Shown here: positions 49,121-60,854 of the stretch, piece by piece | Position numbering within the stretch: position 1 is the stretch's first letter | Layout: the number at the start of each line of letters is the position of its first letter | Origin: Scleropages formosus | Taxonomy: Eukaryota > Chordata > Actinopteri > Osteoglossiformes > Osteoglossidae | NCBI RefSeq assembly: GCF_900964775.1 | Contig: NC_041809.1 | Span: 26,981,338 to 27,045,337 of the forward strand | Reading direction: 5' to 3' | DNA length: 64,000 nucleotides | The notes under the pieces: generated by a model | Databases searched by the model: none | Told to the model about the DNA's origin: nothing | Seen by the model: the letters and a program-made list of their open reading frames with translations, nothing else | Translations under genes and position numbers: made by a program

Positions 49121-49569
49121 AGTGTCCTCTCTTTAATTAAATATAATGTTATAATGACCTCAACTACCACTATTTCAGTCAACGCTCCACATTCTAAGAA
49201 TGCATTCTGACAACTAACCAGGATATTAGTGATACAATACTAGCAAGTAGCTAGTGATTTCAGATGATGAAAAAAAGGGTAAAGCTTAGCTAAAGACGAT
49301 TCATGCTGTCTCTTACAATACAGCCGGCCTCACCAGAAGCATGTTCCACCAGATAACTGCATTCAGATGGATGTTTTCCGTTCCGTAACGATTGCGCTGT
49401 CAAGCTCGTTGGTTCAGTTTTCATGTCAAAACTGCAGTGTATGCAATTTGTTACCAAGGTCTCTAGGAGAGGCTGCAATTCTGCACCAAGGTCTGATAGT
49501 GGTTTAACCTATATTAACAACAGCAAAAAAGAAAGTTCTTCCTCTGATGGAGGATATATGACTGACTTC

Positions 49570-49690
49570 ACATTTACATTTATTCATTTAGCAGATGCTT
49601 TTCTCCGAAGCGATGTGCATCTCAGAAAAAATACAATTTGTGCATTACGACAGGAGAAAGGGAGACATAGTTGGAAACATGTAACTTTCC
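49570..49690 (+). repeat. L2-like SINE fragment of a second type
   Basis: Starts tcacatttacatttattcat and continues gcagatgcttttctccgaag then gatgtgcatctcagaaaaaa, a variant distinct from the main L2-like family here. Confidence 0.5.
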
Positions 49691-49889
49691 AGCTAAGTGG
49701 TGAAAAGCGTAACATACAGTGAGATGTTCTGTGTGAGCTCTAGCGCTTTAGAAGAAATAGTTGCACCCTTACTCGAGTCAGGCCATTGAGTAAGCTGTTG
49801 ATATTCTGAAAGCGATGAAAGCTGAAGGTGGGAAATCACCTAGACGCTCAACGTATAGCTCTATTTCAATGTATCTTTATTAATAAAGG

Positions 49890-50085
49890 TTTGTGTGGTG
49901 GCACAGCAGGTAGCACTGGGGCATCGCAGCTCCTGCACCGTGAATTTCAACCTGTCGCAGTTCGTGCGGGATTTGCGTGTTCGTTGTGTTCATGTGCGTT
50001 TCCTCTGGATGCTCTGGTTTTCTCCCATTGTCCGAAGACATGTTTTAGCACACTGGGTTTGGGATCTGACTAGGCAGGGAGAGAT
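49890..50085 (+). repeat. DANA-like composite SINE, head and middle
   Basis: Head tgtggtggcacagcaggtag, then gtttcctctggatgctctgg and gaagacatg. Tail missing, diverged. Confidence 0.6.
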
Positions 50086-51853
50086 GGTGGGTGGACTTGA
50101 GGCTCTTTTTATTCTTCCATCCCATAATAATCAAGAGCACAAGCAAAGTCTTAGAACAAACAAAATCATAACAATGACAATAAAGGTCCAACTAACATCA
50201 ACAAAACTGAATAAATGAAAGCAAAAGCATTATTTGAAATTAATTCAGGGTTTGACAGCGGTGCACATGAAAATAATAGTCATTTGATCCAGTCACAATG
50301 GGAATTCCGCTAACTGGGTGATTTCATGAAACTATCCTGTTGTGTGAAAATGATAAATTACTGAAGAAATTATATGTGAACTAAACTTGAAATTATGAAG
50401 CAAGTTAAAAATCTAACATGTTTTCAGATTTTTAAACGGCAATATTCCATTAAGTCTTATAAGGATAAAATGAAGCAAACTCAGCCTTTGCTGATTTTAT
50501 TGTCTCTTCATTTTAGGACTTCTGTGGGACCTTCTGTTACTAACATTAGCGTTATAAATTTAAGACACAGTTATTTTGCTGTTTATTTTTCATTTTCGTC
50601 ACTCTTCTGTTTTCAAGATTTTATTATGGAGTGAATGAAACTTGCATTTCTGCGCCCAGCTGTAGGTGTGTGGGACTCGATTAATGTAATGCAATGCGAT
50701 GTAATTCACTGAACAGCTCCTGTCTGGAGTTTCAGTGATCAGTATCAAAATGGCGAATATTCTACGTGTTTCGGAGACAAATCACAGAACATCAGTATTG
50801 AACAGGAATTTATGGAAACCATGTATTTTTATTTTCAGCAATTTTAAATTACTTGAAATTTAGCTCTGAATTATTAAAAGCATTAAAAAAGTCTTACTAT
50901 TTTATAGCTATAAGCAACACTTACAGAATGTAACCAGAAAGCAAATAACAGAGTTTATAAAATAAGCAATGTCACAAGGTATATCTGAAAAACCAAAAAC
51001 ATCTGACCCAAGGCACTGTGATCTTCTAAAGTACCACCACATCGCATGTATTTTGCAATCATTAAGCTCAGAAAGAAAAGGGGTTTTGACATGCAAGCAT
51101 ACATCCTTGAATACACATTCCATATTTAGTCTGATCTGGAGGTCACTTTCCAATAAGAGATTACTACAAATTAGCCAAATAATTTTTAGAAACATATTGA
51201 AAAAAACAAGGTTCCAAAAATAAACAGAATCCTAACCTTGTTTCTTGCCGACAGTAATAACTTGTTTAATACGGTTATTCATTTGACCACGTAATCTCGC
51301 TTCATGATACAAACCTGTTTCAGAGGCAAGATATTTTTTGCAAACACTCAACTTGCACGTTGTTATTGCATCCGTTTTAAAATGCATAAAAGTTGTAAGA
51401 AAAATCACGGTATCTGGCCCATTGCAGACTGTCCTAAATCATATTAATTGTTAATATTACTGTTCAGAGTTGAAATAGTTTTTTAAAAATTATGTTACAA
51501 GTATCTTTGAATCCTTTACAAATATATATCAATACTTTTCAAGAATATTTCAGATTGATATAGTTTAATAATATTTAAAAGGGATTCAATATATAATTCT
51601 TAAAGTAAAAAAACGCCTGAAATAAAATTACAGAAAATACATAAAACAAAATGTAATTCAAGCCTTCACTGAGGACGCCATCTGTTCTCTAAGTGTAAAT
51701 GGATATAGAGTGGGCTTTCTTTCCCCAGACAATTTTTGCTGTCAATTCACCAGTTGACTAAATAAATTCAGCATGAGGGAAAAAAATGAACATTAAAAAA
51801 GCAGGCTATAACAAAGTTGATAATAATGCTGATTTTCCCATACAGAATCACGA
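50086..51853. other. AT-rich intergenic between claudin genes, likely includes a 3' UTR
   Basis: No repeat family recognised. The part near 51,853 should hold the 3' UTR of the second claudin, but its end signal is not clear. Confidence 0.4.
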
Positions 51854-52486
51854 TTACACGTATGCCTCGCTGGTAGCCAGAGATCTTGCCTGGGAGTGCC
51901 TGGCAGAGTTTGATTTGTTGTCCTTTGGTGGACATGAGCTGCACAGTAGACCCCCACCCAGGATCAGAAGACCTGCTGTCCCCCAGCCAATGTACAGCGA
52001 TGCACCCATCTCACTACGCTGGGCGTCCAGCAGCAATGGGTTGTAGAAATCCTTGATGATGGTGTTGGCCGACCAGCAGACTGGGACGAGGCAGAGGACG
52101 CCAGCCACGATGAAGGTGACGCCGGCGGCAATGGCTACCTTGGCTTTGGGCGTCTCGTCTTCAATGCAGTTGGTGCACTTGCCTCCTGCGACGGCCAGAA
52201 GAATGCCAAGCAAAGCCACGATAATGGAGATGACGATGAGGGCACGGGCAGACTGCAGGTCCTGAGGTAGGGCCAGCATGGAGTCGTAGATCTTGCATTG
52301 CATCTGTCCTGTGCTCTGCACCACGCAAGTCATCCAGAGACCCTGCCAGGTGGTCTGTGCTGTCACAATGTTGGCACCGATGAAAGCAGTGACCTTCCAC
52401 ATAGGTAGTGCACACATGATGATGACTCCAAGAAATCCGACAATGGCTATAGTCAATCCCAGAATCTGTATTCCCATGGATGCCAT
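51854..52486 (-). CDS. claudin-4-like tight-junction protein (single exon)
   Basis: Intact 210-residue claudin. The reading frame is open 23 codons further upstream to 52555, but the start MASMGIQIL at 52486 matches the length and N-terminus of the three sister genes. The signature W30, GLW 49-51, C54 and C64 is present, as are four membrane segments, the second-loop motif NPLL (149-152) and the terminal YV. It is the most diverged of the three minus-strand copies in the loops: [10 protein letters not shown] instead of [10 protein letters not shown] in loop 1, K instead of R/Q at 145 and LDAQRSEM in loop 2. The tail ([14 protein letters not shown]) has lost the KEERPY pattern of its neighbours. 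Such loop changes are where claudins set charge selectivity and partner choice, so it may have a distinct role; that is inference. A polyadenylation signal was not settled. Confidence 0.93.
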   Translation of the reverse strand: MASMGIQILGLTIAIVGFLGVIIMCALPMWKVTAFIGANIVTAQTTWQGLWMTCVVQSTGQMQCKIYDSMLALPQDLQSARALIVISIIVALLGILLAVAGGKCTNCIEDETPKAKVAIAAGVTFIVAGVLCLVPVCWSANTIIKDFYNPLLLDAQRSEMGASLYIGWGTAGLLILGGGLLCSSCPPKDNKSNSARHSQARSLATSEAYV

Positions 52487-52897
52487 TGTGAGCGTTTTCT
52501 GCAGTGCTTGATATTCACTGCTGTCAAAAGCAAAGAGAGAACAATGGCAAAACACACTGCAGAGGCTGAAGCAAAGATGCCTTCACTTCCTCCTTAGCAT
52601 ATTATTATAGAAATTGACAGATGGGGAAGTTTATTTTCCCACTACCATCACATCACATGCTGACACAGAAGAACAAACAAACACCGTGTAGAAATTCTAA
52701 GCCACATGTCTTTCTTCATTCTAAAATCTCTCAGGAAACATCTGCTCGAGTGGTTTACATATTATCATGTAAGTAAGGTCTTACCCCATCACAGGTGCAC
52801 ATTACAAAACACATGGTATTAAGCTTGCACACGAAAAAAATTATGAAACACATTACTTTTATGAAAAATTAGAAACAATGTAACACCAGTTACTCCC

Positions 52898-53079
52898 ACA
52901 CACACATTTGCTGAAGCTGCGATGAGCCGGAGCCTAACTCGGCAACACAGGGCGTAAGGCTGGAGGGGGAGGGGGCACACCCAGGACGGGACGCCAGTCC
53001 ATCACAAGGCACCCCAAGTGGGACTGGAACCCCAGACCCGCTAGAGAACAGGACCCGGCCGAACCTGCTGTGCCCCCAA
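52898..53079 (-). repeat. tRNA-derived SINE with (TG)n tail
   Basis: Inverted copy; the tail is a short CA run, and the head side lacks about 15 bases (gaacctgctgtgcccccaac). Confidence 0.87.
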
Positions 53080-53114
53080 CACGAGTTGCTGATTTGCCTA
53101 AATATGCAAAGCGT

Positions 53115-53461
53115 GTTTATTTACTTACCGGACACTTTTCTCCAAAGCAACTTCCAATGAACTCTATGTAGTGTTATCAGCCCACACACCTTATTCACCA
53201 AGGTGACTTACACTGCTAGATACACTACTTAGATTGGGTCACTCATTCATACATCAGTGGAACACACTCTGTGTCACTCACACACTATGGGTGAACCTGA
53301 ACAGCATGTTTTTGGACTGTGGGAGGAAACCAGAGCACCCAGAGGAAACACACACAGAGAGAACATGCAAACTCCACACAGACTGAGCAGGGATCGAACC
53401 CACGTTCTGTCACACCACCTAGGCGCTGTGAGACAGCAGTGTTACTTGCTGTTCCACCCCA
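53115..53461 (-). repeat. full-length DANA-like composite SINE, reversed
   Basis: From the L2-like tail side (cacttttctccaaagcaact) through gctagatacactac, ccaaaaacatgctgttcag on the minus strand, gagtttgcatgttctct, to the tRNA-like head at the high-coordinate end. It has no internal duplication. Confidence 0.85.
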
Positions 53462-53554
53462 ATGTTAGGGCTATGTATTTAGATGAATAATTTAGAAGCA
53501 TTTTTCTTAACAGTCATGTTAGGTACGCTCAACGTTTTTGGGAGGTACAGCTGC

Positions 53555-53745
53555 ACATTTATTTTTATGATTCTTTTCTCCAAAACAACTAACCATTTCA
53601 TACACTTGGATGATATCAAATGGGGTAATTTAGTGTGAGTATCGTGCCCAAGGGAACTGCACCAGAAGGTCGTAATCAAACCTGGGACCTTCAAGTTTGA
53701 AGATGGGAGCACTAATCATTGCACCACAGGCAGTTCATTTCGGTT
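53555..53745 (+). repeat. old dispersed repeat with L2-like ends
   Basis: ttcttttctccaaaacaact at the start, gcccaagggaactgcaccag in the middle, aatcaaacctgggaccttca at the end. Confidence 0.65.
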
Positions 53746-53909
53746 TACTGACAAGATGAGTATTTATCCTTCCTTAACCAAACATACATTGAGTTTAACA
53801 GAACAAATAGAAACTATCTTTACACAGTTTGCGTTTTAATCTGTGTCCGTTTAGCTGCAAACTGGAACCACCCACATCTGTATCAGTCAGATGAAGGCAA
53901 GCAGATGTC

Positions 53910-53988
53910 TTTTCGTGTCGTGGGACATGTTCATTCTGCTTTGACTCTGAGGATTGGTATGATTGTTTCACACGTGTTCTCAGTACCA
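53910..53988 (+). repeat. left copy of an 80-bp direct repeat
   Basis: cttttcgtgtcgtgggacat through gtttcacacgtgttctcagt recurs with few differences at 55226-55304. Confidence 0.85.
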
Positions 53989-54199
53989 GTAAGACCTGGA
54001 CCAGGCCTCCTATTCATTGACATAAAAAGGTAAACTTTCATATATAATGGGGAATTTTCCTTTTTTAATCTTAAGGTGGTCAGACTTCACTTACATCATA
54101 TCCCACATACTTTGCATAAAATAAATGACTAGCTTTAGCTGCACTGACACGAACAAAACACTTGCTATAATTCAATATCATCTCTTTACATGCTGTGGA

Positions 54200-55570
54200 G
54201 GACTTCTAGCAGACTCTTCACTGTAGAACTGCTTTAATTCACAAACACTGGTAGTTTTCCTCAGCGCAAACTGCTCGTTTTAGGTCCTGCCACAGCATTG
54301 TTTTTTGTTCTAGGTCTGGACTTCAGTTAGGTCACTCCAAAGCTTTAATTTACCTTTTTTGAGCCATTTGGCCTATTTTCAGCCAGGCATGGTCTTGATT
54401 TGGTGTTTTGGATCATTGTCTTGCTGCATGAGCCAACTACACTTCCACCCCATCTTATGGACAGATAGTCAGACATCCTCCTTAAGGATTTTCTGATACA
54501 GAGCAAAATTCACAATTACTTTGATTACAAAAAGTCATCCAGGTCCTGAGCAGCAAAGCATCCCAACACCAATCATACTTCCACCATCATGTTTGACTGT
54601 GGGCATAACTGAATTATCTTACTGTGTGATGCAGAATTTGCTTTATGCCAGACATAATGGGACCAAGGTCATTCAAAACGTTGCATGTTTGACTCATCTG
54701 TTTATGAATATTTACCTAAAAGGTGTGGGGATTGTTCTGGTGCTTCTTGGCAAATGAGAGATGGGCATTTATAGCTGGCAGTGATTTCCGCCTTGCTACA
54801 CTCTTGTGAAGACCTTTTTTTCCCCAGTACTTTTCTGACTGTGGAGTCATGAACACTGACCTCAGATGAGGCAAGAGAAGCCTGCACTTCTTTGAATGTT
54901 TTCTTTTTAGGATCCTTTGTGACTTACTGGATGATTTTATATTGTGCCCTTGGAGAAATTCTGGCAGACTGGCCACCCCAGAGTCACTGCTGTTCCAAGT
55001 GTTCTTCATTTGGAGAACATGGCTCTCACTGTGGATTGTGGAGTCCCAAGGCCTTATAAATGGCTGCGTGAAAATGATAAATATCAACAACCTTTCTTCT
55101 GAACTCTTCAAGAATTTCCTTTGATTATCACATAATGTGCTTGTTGAACCTTTGTGCCAGCAAATGAGCTCTGATGATAAGGGTTAAAATAATTGGTTTA
55201 TGCTGAGCAGGGCTGGCTGTAGGCTTTTCGTGTTGTGGGACATGTTCATTCTGCTTTGACTCTGAGAATCAGTATGATTGTTTCACATGTGTTCTCAGTT
55301 TGCCTCTCTAGGCAAACCTGGCTGCGTTCAGTCAGATGACTAATTATCCCTTTAACTGGATTGATTTTACAAAAGGGCAATTACTTTATCACAGAGTGCC
55401 AGTCTGTGTTGGAACCTTTATTTAATAAAAGAAAAAAGTTGAAAAAAAAAAAAGTTCACTCACATGCCCTTTAATATTACATTTTGATTGAACACATTGA
55501 GTGTCAACTGTTTGCTGTAAGAGAAAAATCAGGAATGGAGTGAATACTTTCACATAGCACTTATCTCCCT
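54200..55570 (-). mobile_element. degraded Tc1/mariner-type DNA transposon
   Basis: On the minus strand the transposase can still be read in pieces: KKGLHKSVARRKSLPAINAH followed by LSFAKKHQ (the end of the DNA-binding part, 54716-55111 frame), then PTVKHDGGSMIGVGMLCCSG (about 54,545-54,605), the Tc1 motif around the second catalytic Asp region. There are several stops and frame changes. The non-coding flank has the known fish Tc1 wording such as ggcaattacttta at 55,376. Exact ends and inverted repeats are not certain. Confidence 0.85.
55226..55304 (+). repeat. right copy of an 80-bp direct repeat
   Basis: Same segment as 53910-53988, with about six to eight substitutions. It lies within the far flank of the Tc1-like element. 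Confidence 0.85.
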
Positions 55571-55599
55571 CAAGGAAAGTTGCTTAGCCCAATAGTGAC

Positions 55600-56216
55600 C
55601 CCTTGAAAAAGGTAGTGGGTTTTCACTGTCACAAACCCCCAGGGCAGGATCTCTGGTTCATTCATCCCATGTTCAGGGACAGGTGTAGGTCAAAGAACCA
55701 AGGGGCATACACCATCTTGAGGAATATTCTAGATCCTGATGGTAGTCCAAAGCAGTGGTCAAAGACAAGGGGGGGTCAAGACTTGCACACAAGGGCGGGA
55801 CCCAGGTTAAGGCGCAACGGCGGCAGTTGTTGCATAGAGCTTTCACAGCTAGGGAGTGGTGGGGTGGTGCTCTTTGTACCTAGTTGCTCTGATTACTGTC
55901 AGGTGCTTTTCGTTGGGGCGGAAGCATGGTTGTGATACTCAGCACAGCTTTTCAGCATGGTTTGTCGGTTAAACCAAAGGCAAAAATATAATTTGTCGTT
56001 AAACCAGTTTGTATAGATTCCAAGAAACCCGTAAGCAATCAACTGACAGCTAAGGTGTTGCACCTTTACACATTTAGTCCGATTTGTAACGAACAGATTA
56101 ACGCTTCTTTGTGAGCCGATTGAGACGCTTTATGTCTCAGTAAACTGACTTTGCTTAAATAAAACAAATTCTTAATGTCTTTGGAAAATATTTTATTATT
56201 TCTGATTTAACATACA
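55600..56216. other. unclassified segment, possibly LTR-like
   Basis: Between tgtcacaaaccc (55629) and ggttgtgata (about 55,928-55,937) the composition is GC-richer than the flanks, and the ends are roughly inverted. No target duplication was found. 55,940-56,216 shows nothing recognised. Confidence 0.25.
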
Positions 56217-56229
56217 TGTTTATTAACTA

Positions 56230-56448
56230 GGGAAGGGGTGCGGTGGCGCAGTGGGTTGGACCGCAGTCCTGCTCTCCGGTGGGTCTGGGGTTCGAGTCCC
56301 GCTTGGGGTGCCTTGCGGCGGACTGGCATCCCGTCCTGGGTGTGTCCCCTCCCCCTTCAGCCTTATGCCCTGTGTTACCGGGTAGGCTCCGGTTCCCCGT
56401 GACCCTGTATGGGACAAGCGGTTCTGAAAATGTGTGTGTGTGTGTGTG
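56230..56448 (+). repeat. tRNA-derived SINE with target-site duplication, young
   Basis: Close to the family consensus: perfect A box (tggcgcagtgg) and B box (ggttcgagtcc), TG tail, and a 13-bp duplication tgtttattaacta (56217-56229 and 56449-56461). Confidence 0.96.
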
Positions 56449-56489
56449 TGTTTATTAACTATTTTGATACAATACTGGCAGGAAAGTGG

Positions 56490-56730
56490 TGAAGTGAATA
56501 GCATGAGTGCCTCACAGGTCTTGGGTTGTGCAGGTGGGTGTTGGTTTGATCCCCTTTCTACGTGTGGGGAGTTTGCATGGTTTTCCCACAGGAGCTCTAG
56601 TTTCCTGCTACAGCCTCAGAGACATGTAGACATACAGAGACATTTAGATTTGTCACTCGAAAATTCCTGTAATGTGTGCGGCTGGTCTGTGACGAACTGG
56701 CGTCCCTTCCAGGATGTACCTTACGTGGCC
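56490..56730 (+). repeat. DANA-like composite SINE, diverged
   Basis: gtgcctcacaggtcttgggt, gttggtttgatccccttt, ggagtttgcatggttttccc, gaactggcgtcccttccagg. Tail missing. Confidence 0.55.
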
Positions 56731-57191
56731 TAGTACCCTCTGATCCTCAGATAGTCTTCGAACCACTGTGACTTTGAATTGCTCAAGATGTTATCAATGA
56801 TAAGCTCGAGTGATGTTTGTCCAGTTGGGGAGAAATTTTCCGAAAATCAAACTTTCATCGTATTAAAGTGATGGTAAGTGTGACTTAGAAAACATTACCT
56901 TTTCCAGTAGCACGCATTATACAAGAAATAGCAAGGTGAAGACTTCCTTGTATCCTTGGTCTAATTTTTGAAAGATGTAAATAATAAAACTGAGGAGCAA
57001 TAGATGAAATTTACCTAAAGAAACAACACAATAGTTCTATTGTGAAAAAATAACCAATTAAACATGACAGAGGTTGAAAAAGTAAAAAAAAAAAAATATT
57101 TTTTATATTTTCATTTTAATTTTGTTCAATACAGATAAATTCATTTCATAAGAAAACCAAACAATAATTGAAGATTTAAAAAATATTTTGC

Positions 57192-57197
57192 ATTTAT
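57192..57197 (-). terminator. candidate polyadenylation signal of the third claudin gene
   Basis: Minus-strand AATAAA about 325 bases after the stop codon, in AT-rich sequence. It is the first canonical signal noticed downstream. Confidence 0.3.
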
Positions 57198-57520
57198 TTC
57201 AGTTCTCAGTGTCAAATTTTTTTCTCAGTGACATACATTTCACATCTGTATGCAGTATAAAATGTTAAAATGAAATCTGAAGCAAAAATTCACACATTAA
57301 GTACATATACATTCAAAGGAATACAAAAACAACTGAATAAGAAACTTAACAGGATATGGTTGAAATTTCATACTTTTAAACTAATCTTTGCTTTAATTCA
57401 GTTTTTATGTTTACTTAATAATGTTTAAATACTTTGGATTAATAAAGTGAACAAGATCATAATATTACACAGAAGCAGTGTCCATAAGAAGAGATCCACA
57501 CATGTGTTCAATGGCATGGT

Positions 57521-58153
57521 TCACACATATGCCTTGCTGGTAGCTGTAGATCTTGCCTGGGAATATTTAATATCATACGGCCTTTCCTCCTTCGGCGGAC
57601 AGGAGCTGCACAGTAGACCCCCACCCAGGATCAGAAGACCTGCCGCCCCCCAGCCGACGTACAGCGATGCCCCCAGCTCTCTGCGCTGGGCATCCGTCAG
57701 CAACGGGTTGTAGAAGTCCTGGATGATGGTGTTGGCCGACCAGCAGACTGGGATGAGGCAGAGGACGCCAGCCACGATGAAGGTGACGCCGGCGGCAATG
57801 GCTACCTTGGCTTTGGTCGACTCGTCTTCAATGCAGTTGGTGCACTTGCCTCCTGCGACGGCCAGAAGAATGCCAAGGAAAGCCACAATAATGGAGATGA
57901 CGATGAGAGCACGGGCAGCCTGCAGGTCCTGGGAAAGGGCCAGCATGGAGTCGTAGATCTTGCATTGCATCTGTCCTGTGCTCTGCATCACGCAGTTCAT
58001 CCAGAGACCCTCCCAGATGATCTGCGCCGTCACAATGTTGGCACCGATGAAGGCAGTCACTCGCCACATCGGTAAGGCACACACAATTATGACTCCAAGA
58101 AACCCAATGATGGATAGCGAGAGTCCAAAAATCTGTAAACCTGCAGATACCAT
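57521..58153 (-). CDS. claudin-4-like tight-junction protein (single exon)
   Basis: Intact 210-residue claudin, start [10 protein letters not shown], with the signature W30, GLW 49-51, C54 and C64, four membrane segments, NPLL in loop 2 and terminal AYV. The C-terminal half is almost the same as in the gene at 46273-46905 (shared KEERPY and tail [12 protein letters not shown]), while TM1 ([13 protein letters not shown]) differs. Residue 145 is Q, against R or K in the sisters. Codon choice is GC-rich against AT-rich flanks, as in the other claudins here. The gene is intronless within the coding part. Confidence 0.93.
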   Translation of the reverse strand: MVSAGLQIFGLSLSIIGFLGVIIVCALPMWRVTAFIGANIVTAQIIWEGLWMNCVMQSTGQMQCKIYDSMLALSQDLQAARALIVISIIVAFLGILLAVAGGKCTNCIEDESTKAKVAIAAGVTFIVAGVLCLIPVCWSANTIIQDFYNPLLTDAQRRELGASLYVGWGAAGLLILGGGLLCSSCPPKEERPYDIKYSQARSTATSKAYV

Positions 58154-58270
58154 CTTGTCAAGAGTGTTGTATTCCTTGCGCGTAGCTGGAAGAAAGCAGC
58201 TCCTGGCTCAGTGTGGTGGATGGAAGCAGCAGGTGGTCAGTTGTGAGTCCTCCTTCTGCAGGTTGCTTAG

Positions 58271-58276
58271 TTATAG
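58271..58276 (-). promoter_or_regulatory. candidate TATA-like box of the third claudin gene
   Basis: Minus-strand CTATAA about 120 bases before the start codon at 58153. The spacing would give a 5' UTR of about 90 bases. No independent support. Confidence 0.3.
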
Positions 58277-58362
58277 AATCCCGCAACCTGGGAGGAGTCA
58301 ACCTGTAATACTCATAGGCGAAACTCCGTTCCATATGAAACTTCATTGGTGGACCAGATATT

Positions 58363-58364
<2 letters not shown>

Positions 58365-58423
<59 letters not shown>
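58365..58423. repeat. (CT)n microsatellite
   Basis: About 58 bases of CT repeat with two interruptions, about 210 bases upstream of the third claudin start codon. A GAGA-type tract at such a place could affect the promoter, but this is only position-based. Confidence 0.95.
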
Positions 58424-58429
58424 GTACAA

Positions 58430-59597
58430 GTTCTTAGTAGGACTGAAACAAATACTGCACTGGTTTCAGTAGAAACCAGTGACAGCCTGCTAGCTTAAAA
58501 CAATGCATTGAAAATCTTGTTCAGCCTGTTGCCTATCGAGGACGAGAAACCAAAAACAATGAGTCTGTTTACGTTTGAATGGCCAAGAGACACACCCTGA
58601 TGGAACTGAACTCAGTTTCACATGATTTTAACGTGTAACTTACATGCGATTGCTAAGCTTTTACAACACACGTTTCGGTTAACGTGATTATTTTGGTCAT
58701 CGCAGATATTTTAAACTATCATTAAGTAGTTTAAATAGTGGCCCTAGTAGTTGGTATTCCTGAATTTTCTGTATACTTCCAGTTTTTCAGAAATTTAAGA
58801 ATTATCAAGCAGCACCAAAAAAATCACTACCACAACAAATGAGCATCAAGGGACCACATTTCATACATTTTGTTTCTAGTCCAATGGAACAAAACTGAAA
58901 AGGTGTATTTACACTTTTATGAACTAAACATTGTACAGTAGTTAATAAAATAATGAAATCTGAAATGCTCCATTGAAAGGAATTCCATCTCTGAAGCATT
59001 CAGCACACAAAGTTCCTGCAAAGGTGAGGGAAATAAAGGTATCTTGAACAAATATTTCAGATTTAAACAAGTAGGCAAACATGTGGTATATAGTAAGTTT
59101 ATGACAGGACCGTGAATATATGTCAAATCATATTTTATATATTTTCTATGAACTTTGATGCGTTTCATCCACAGTCCACAAAAGACAAATTTAATACTTG
59201 TTGATCAGAAAAAATTTTACAAATCACAGACTCACAGTGCTCTACATGAAAAACGAAAATGCAATGTATAACATTTCATATTCTGTATGTTTAAGTCTGG
59301 GGCCCTGCTGTATATCTGCTCTGTTGGTTACATTTGAATTGCACACCACAAATTGACCAATGCAAACCCTGGAATCTGATTTTGAATAATGTGCCCTCAA
59401 GGCGTAGCAGCAGTACCTGCGCATATCTGGATCACAAGGACTATTGAGGGCAGAACATTTGAAATTATAAAGCCAGCTGTACTAGTTGAGTCCAGTTTCT
59501 TCTCCTCAGTCTCAATGGAAGCTGCATTATTACATACAGCACACTGTGGTAGCTTCCAGAACCCCTTCCTTCAAAGATCAGAGGGAATTAAGCTTTT
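58430..59597. other. intergenic, nothing recognised
   Basis: AT-rich, short ORFs without family likeness. Confidence 0.4.
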
Positions 59598-59855
59598 TCA
59601 TTTAGCTGATACTTTTCTCCGAAGCAGCTTATGAGGTTAAGCTATTTACAGTTATTTATACAGCTGGGTAGTTTTACTTGAGCAACTCATAGTAATACGT
59701 TGCTCAAACGCGCTACTGCTGGAGGTAGGACTCAAAGCAGCAACCTTTGAGTGAAAAGGTAGCAGCTCTAAAAATGTATGGGTAAACAGTTGTAGATAGA
59801 ATAACATTGTAAATCGCTTTGAGAAAAGCGTCAGCTAAATGAACAAATGTAAAGT
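59598..59855 (+). repeat. old dispersed repeat with L2-like tail, full order
   Basis: Head catttagctgatacttttct, middle cagctgggtagttttacttg, gactcaaagcagcaacctt, then tail aaagcgtcagctaaatgaac. Together with 42515 it defines the family. Confidence 0.75.
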
Positions 59856-60659
59856 GTTATAAGGATTTTATAGTGTACAATGTTAATAGGTAACCACCAA
59901 ATTAGAATAATTACATATACAGCAGGAAACTGTTTAAAAAGAACTATCAGAGCTAGAAAGGACAGCCGCTTATCATCAATCAGCTGGACTGTTTCAGCTT
60001 CAAATTTGCTTGGTTGTACCTGGACAGGTTAATACAAGTATAACTGCACAAAAACCACAAATGCACACAAGTGCACTGACTTCTTTTTTTTTCCTGCGAG
60101 GCATAATTTTAAGAAAGGTGTAGAGAAGAGGACAGCAGAACAGCAGTACCGGCAGCGAACATCTAATTCATCTAATATGAACATCTAATACATGTAATAC
60201 ATTACCATGGGACAGCTGGTAGAGTTTGGGTATAATATATAATAAACTTTACCCAATTAACCCAATAGTTTGTTTTACATAGCAAAAATCCAAGGGAGGG
60301 CAGGCGTGCATGATAATGTACACCTGATGATATTTTGAGGTAAATGTTAATAACAATTAATAATAATTAATAAAGTAAATGTTCATATTAAGGTCTTTTA
60401 ACCAGACTCCCGCGCGATGGCGCGAGACGCTTCGCCCTTTCCTTTCATCTCAATGGACAAACTGGGAAAAGCGGCAAAATGGAAAAGAGCTCATTTTAAT
60501 TCGGTGCGTAACAAGTTGACAGATGCTGGCGGGAACGAAAATACTTCAGCAGCTTTACCAATATTTAGTATTGAGTTAAATAAAATATGTTACGCCTGCG
60601 TTTAAATCGTTTCGTGATATGCTTTTTGTTAACACGAAATATTTTATGGCTGTAACGTC

Positions 60660-60850
60660 TCAAGAGTGGCGCGGCGGGTGGCGCTGCTCCCTTACACCTC
60701 ACTCAGACGTAGGGTTCGAGTCCAGCTGTGTGAGTCAACACTTTATTCCCCTATTTATGCACTTTCCTCCAGCTGCTCCGGTTTTTTTTTCCCACAGTCT
60801 GCAAGCATATGTAATTGGTGACTCCAAATTGCCCCCTTGTCAGGGGTCGT
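60660..60850 (+). repeat. DANA-like SINE, short and old
   Basis: Head gagtggcgcggcgggtggcg with B box gggttcgagtcc, then actttcctccagctgctccg. Directly followed by another copy at 60855. Confidence 0.6.
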
Positions 60851-60854
60851 GGCT

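Noticed and set aside
46478-52511. Antisense open frames over the claudin genes (for example 46478-46708, 52053-52265, 57723-57956)
   Set aside because: They are complementary shadows that look alike only because the claudins are alike.
55629-55937. Possible second solo LTR (tgtcacaa to ttgtgata)
   Set aside because: The ends are imperfect and no target duplication was found.
60417-60605. 62-codon frame starting in a CG-rich spot
   Set aside because: A start and a donor-like site exist, but no further exon or family likeness was seen.
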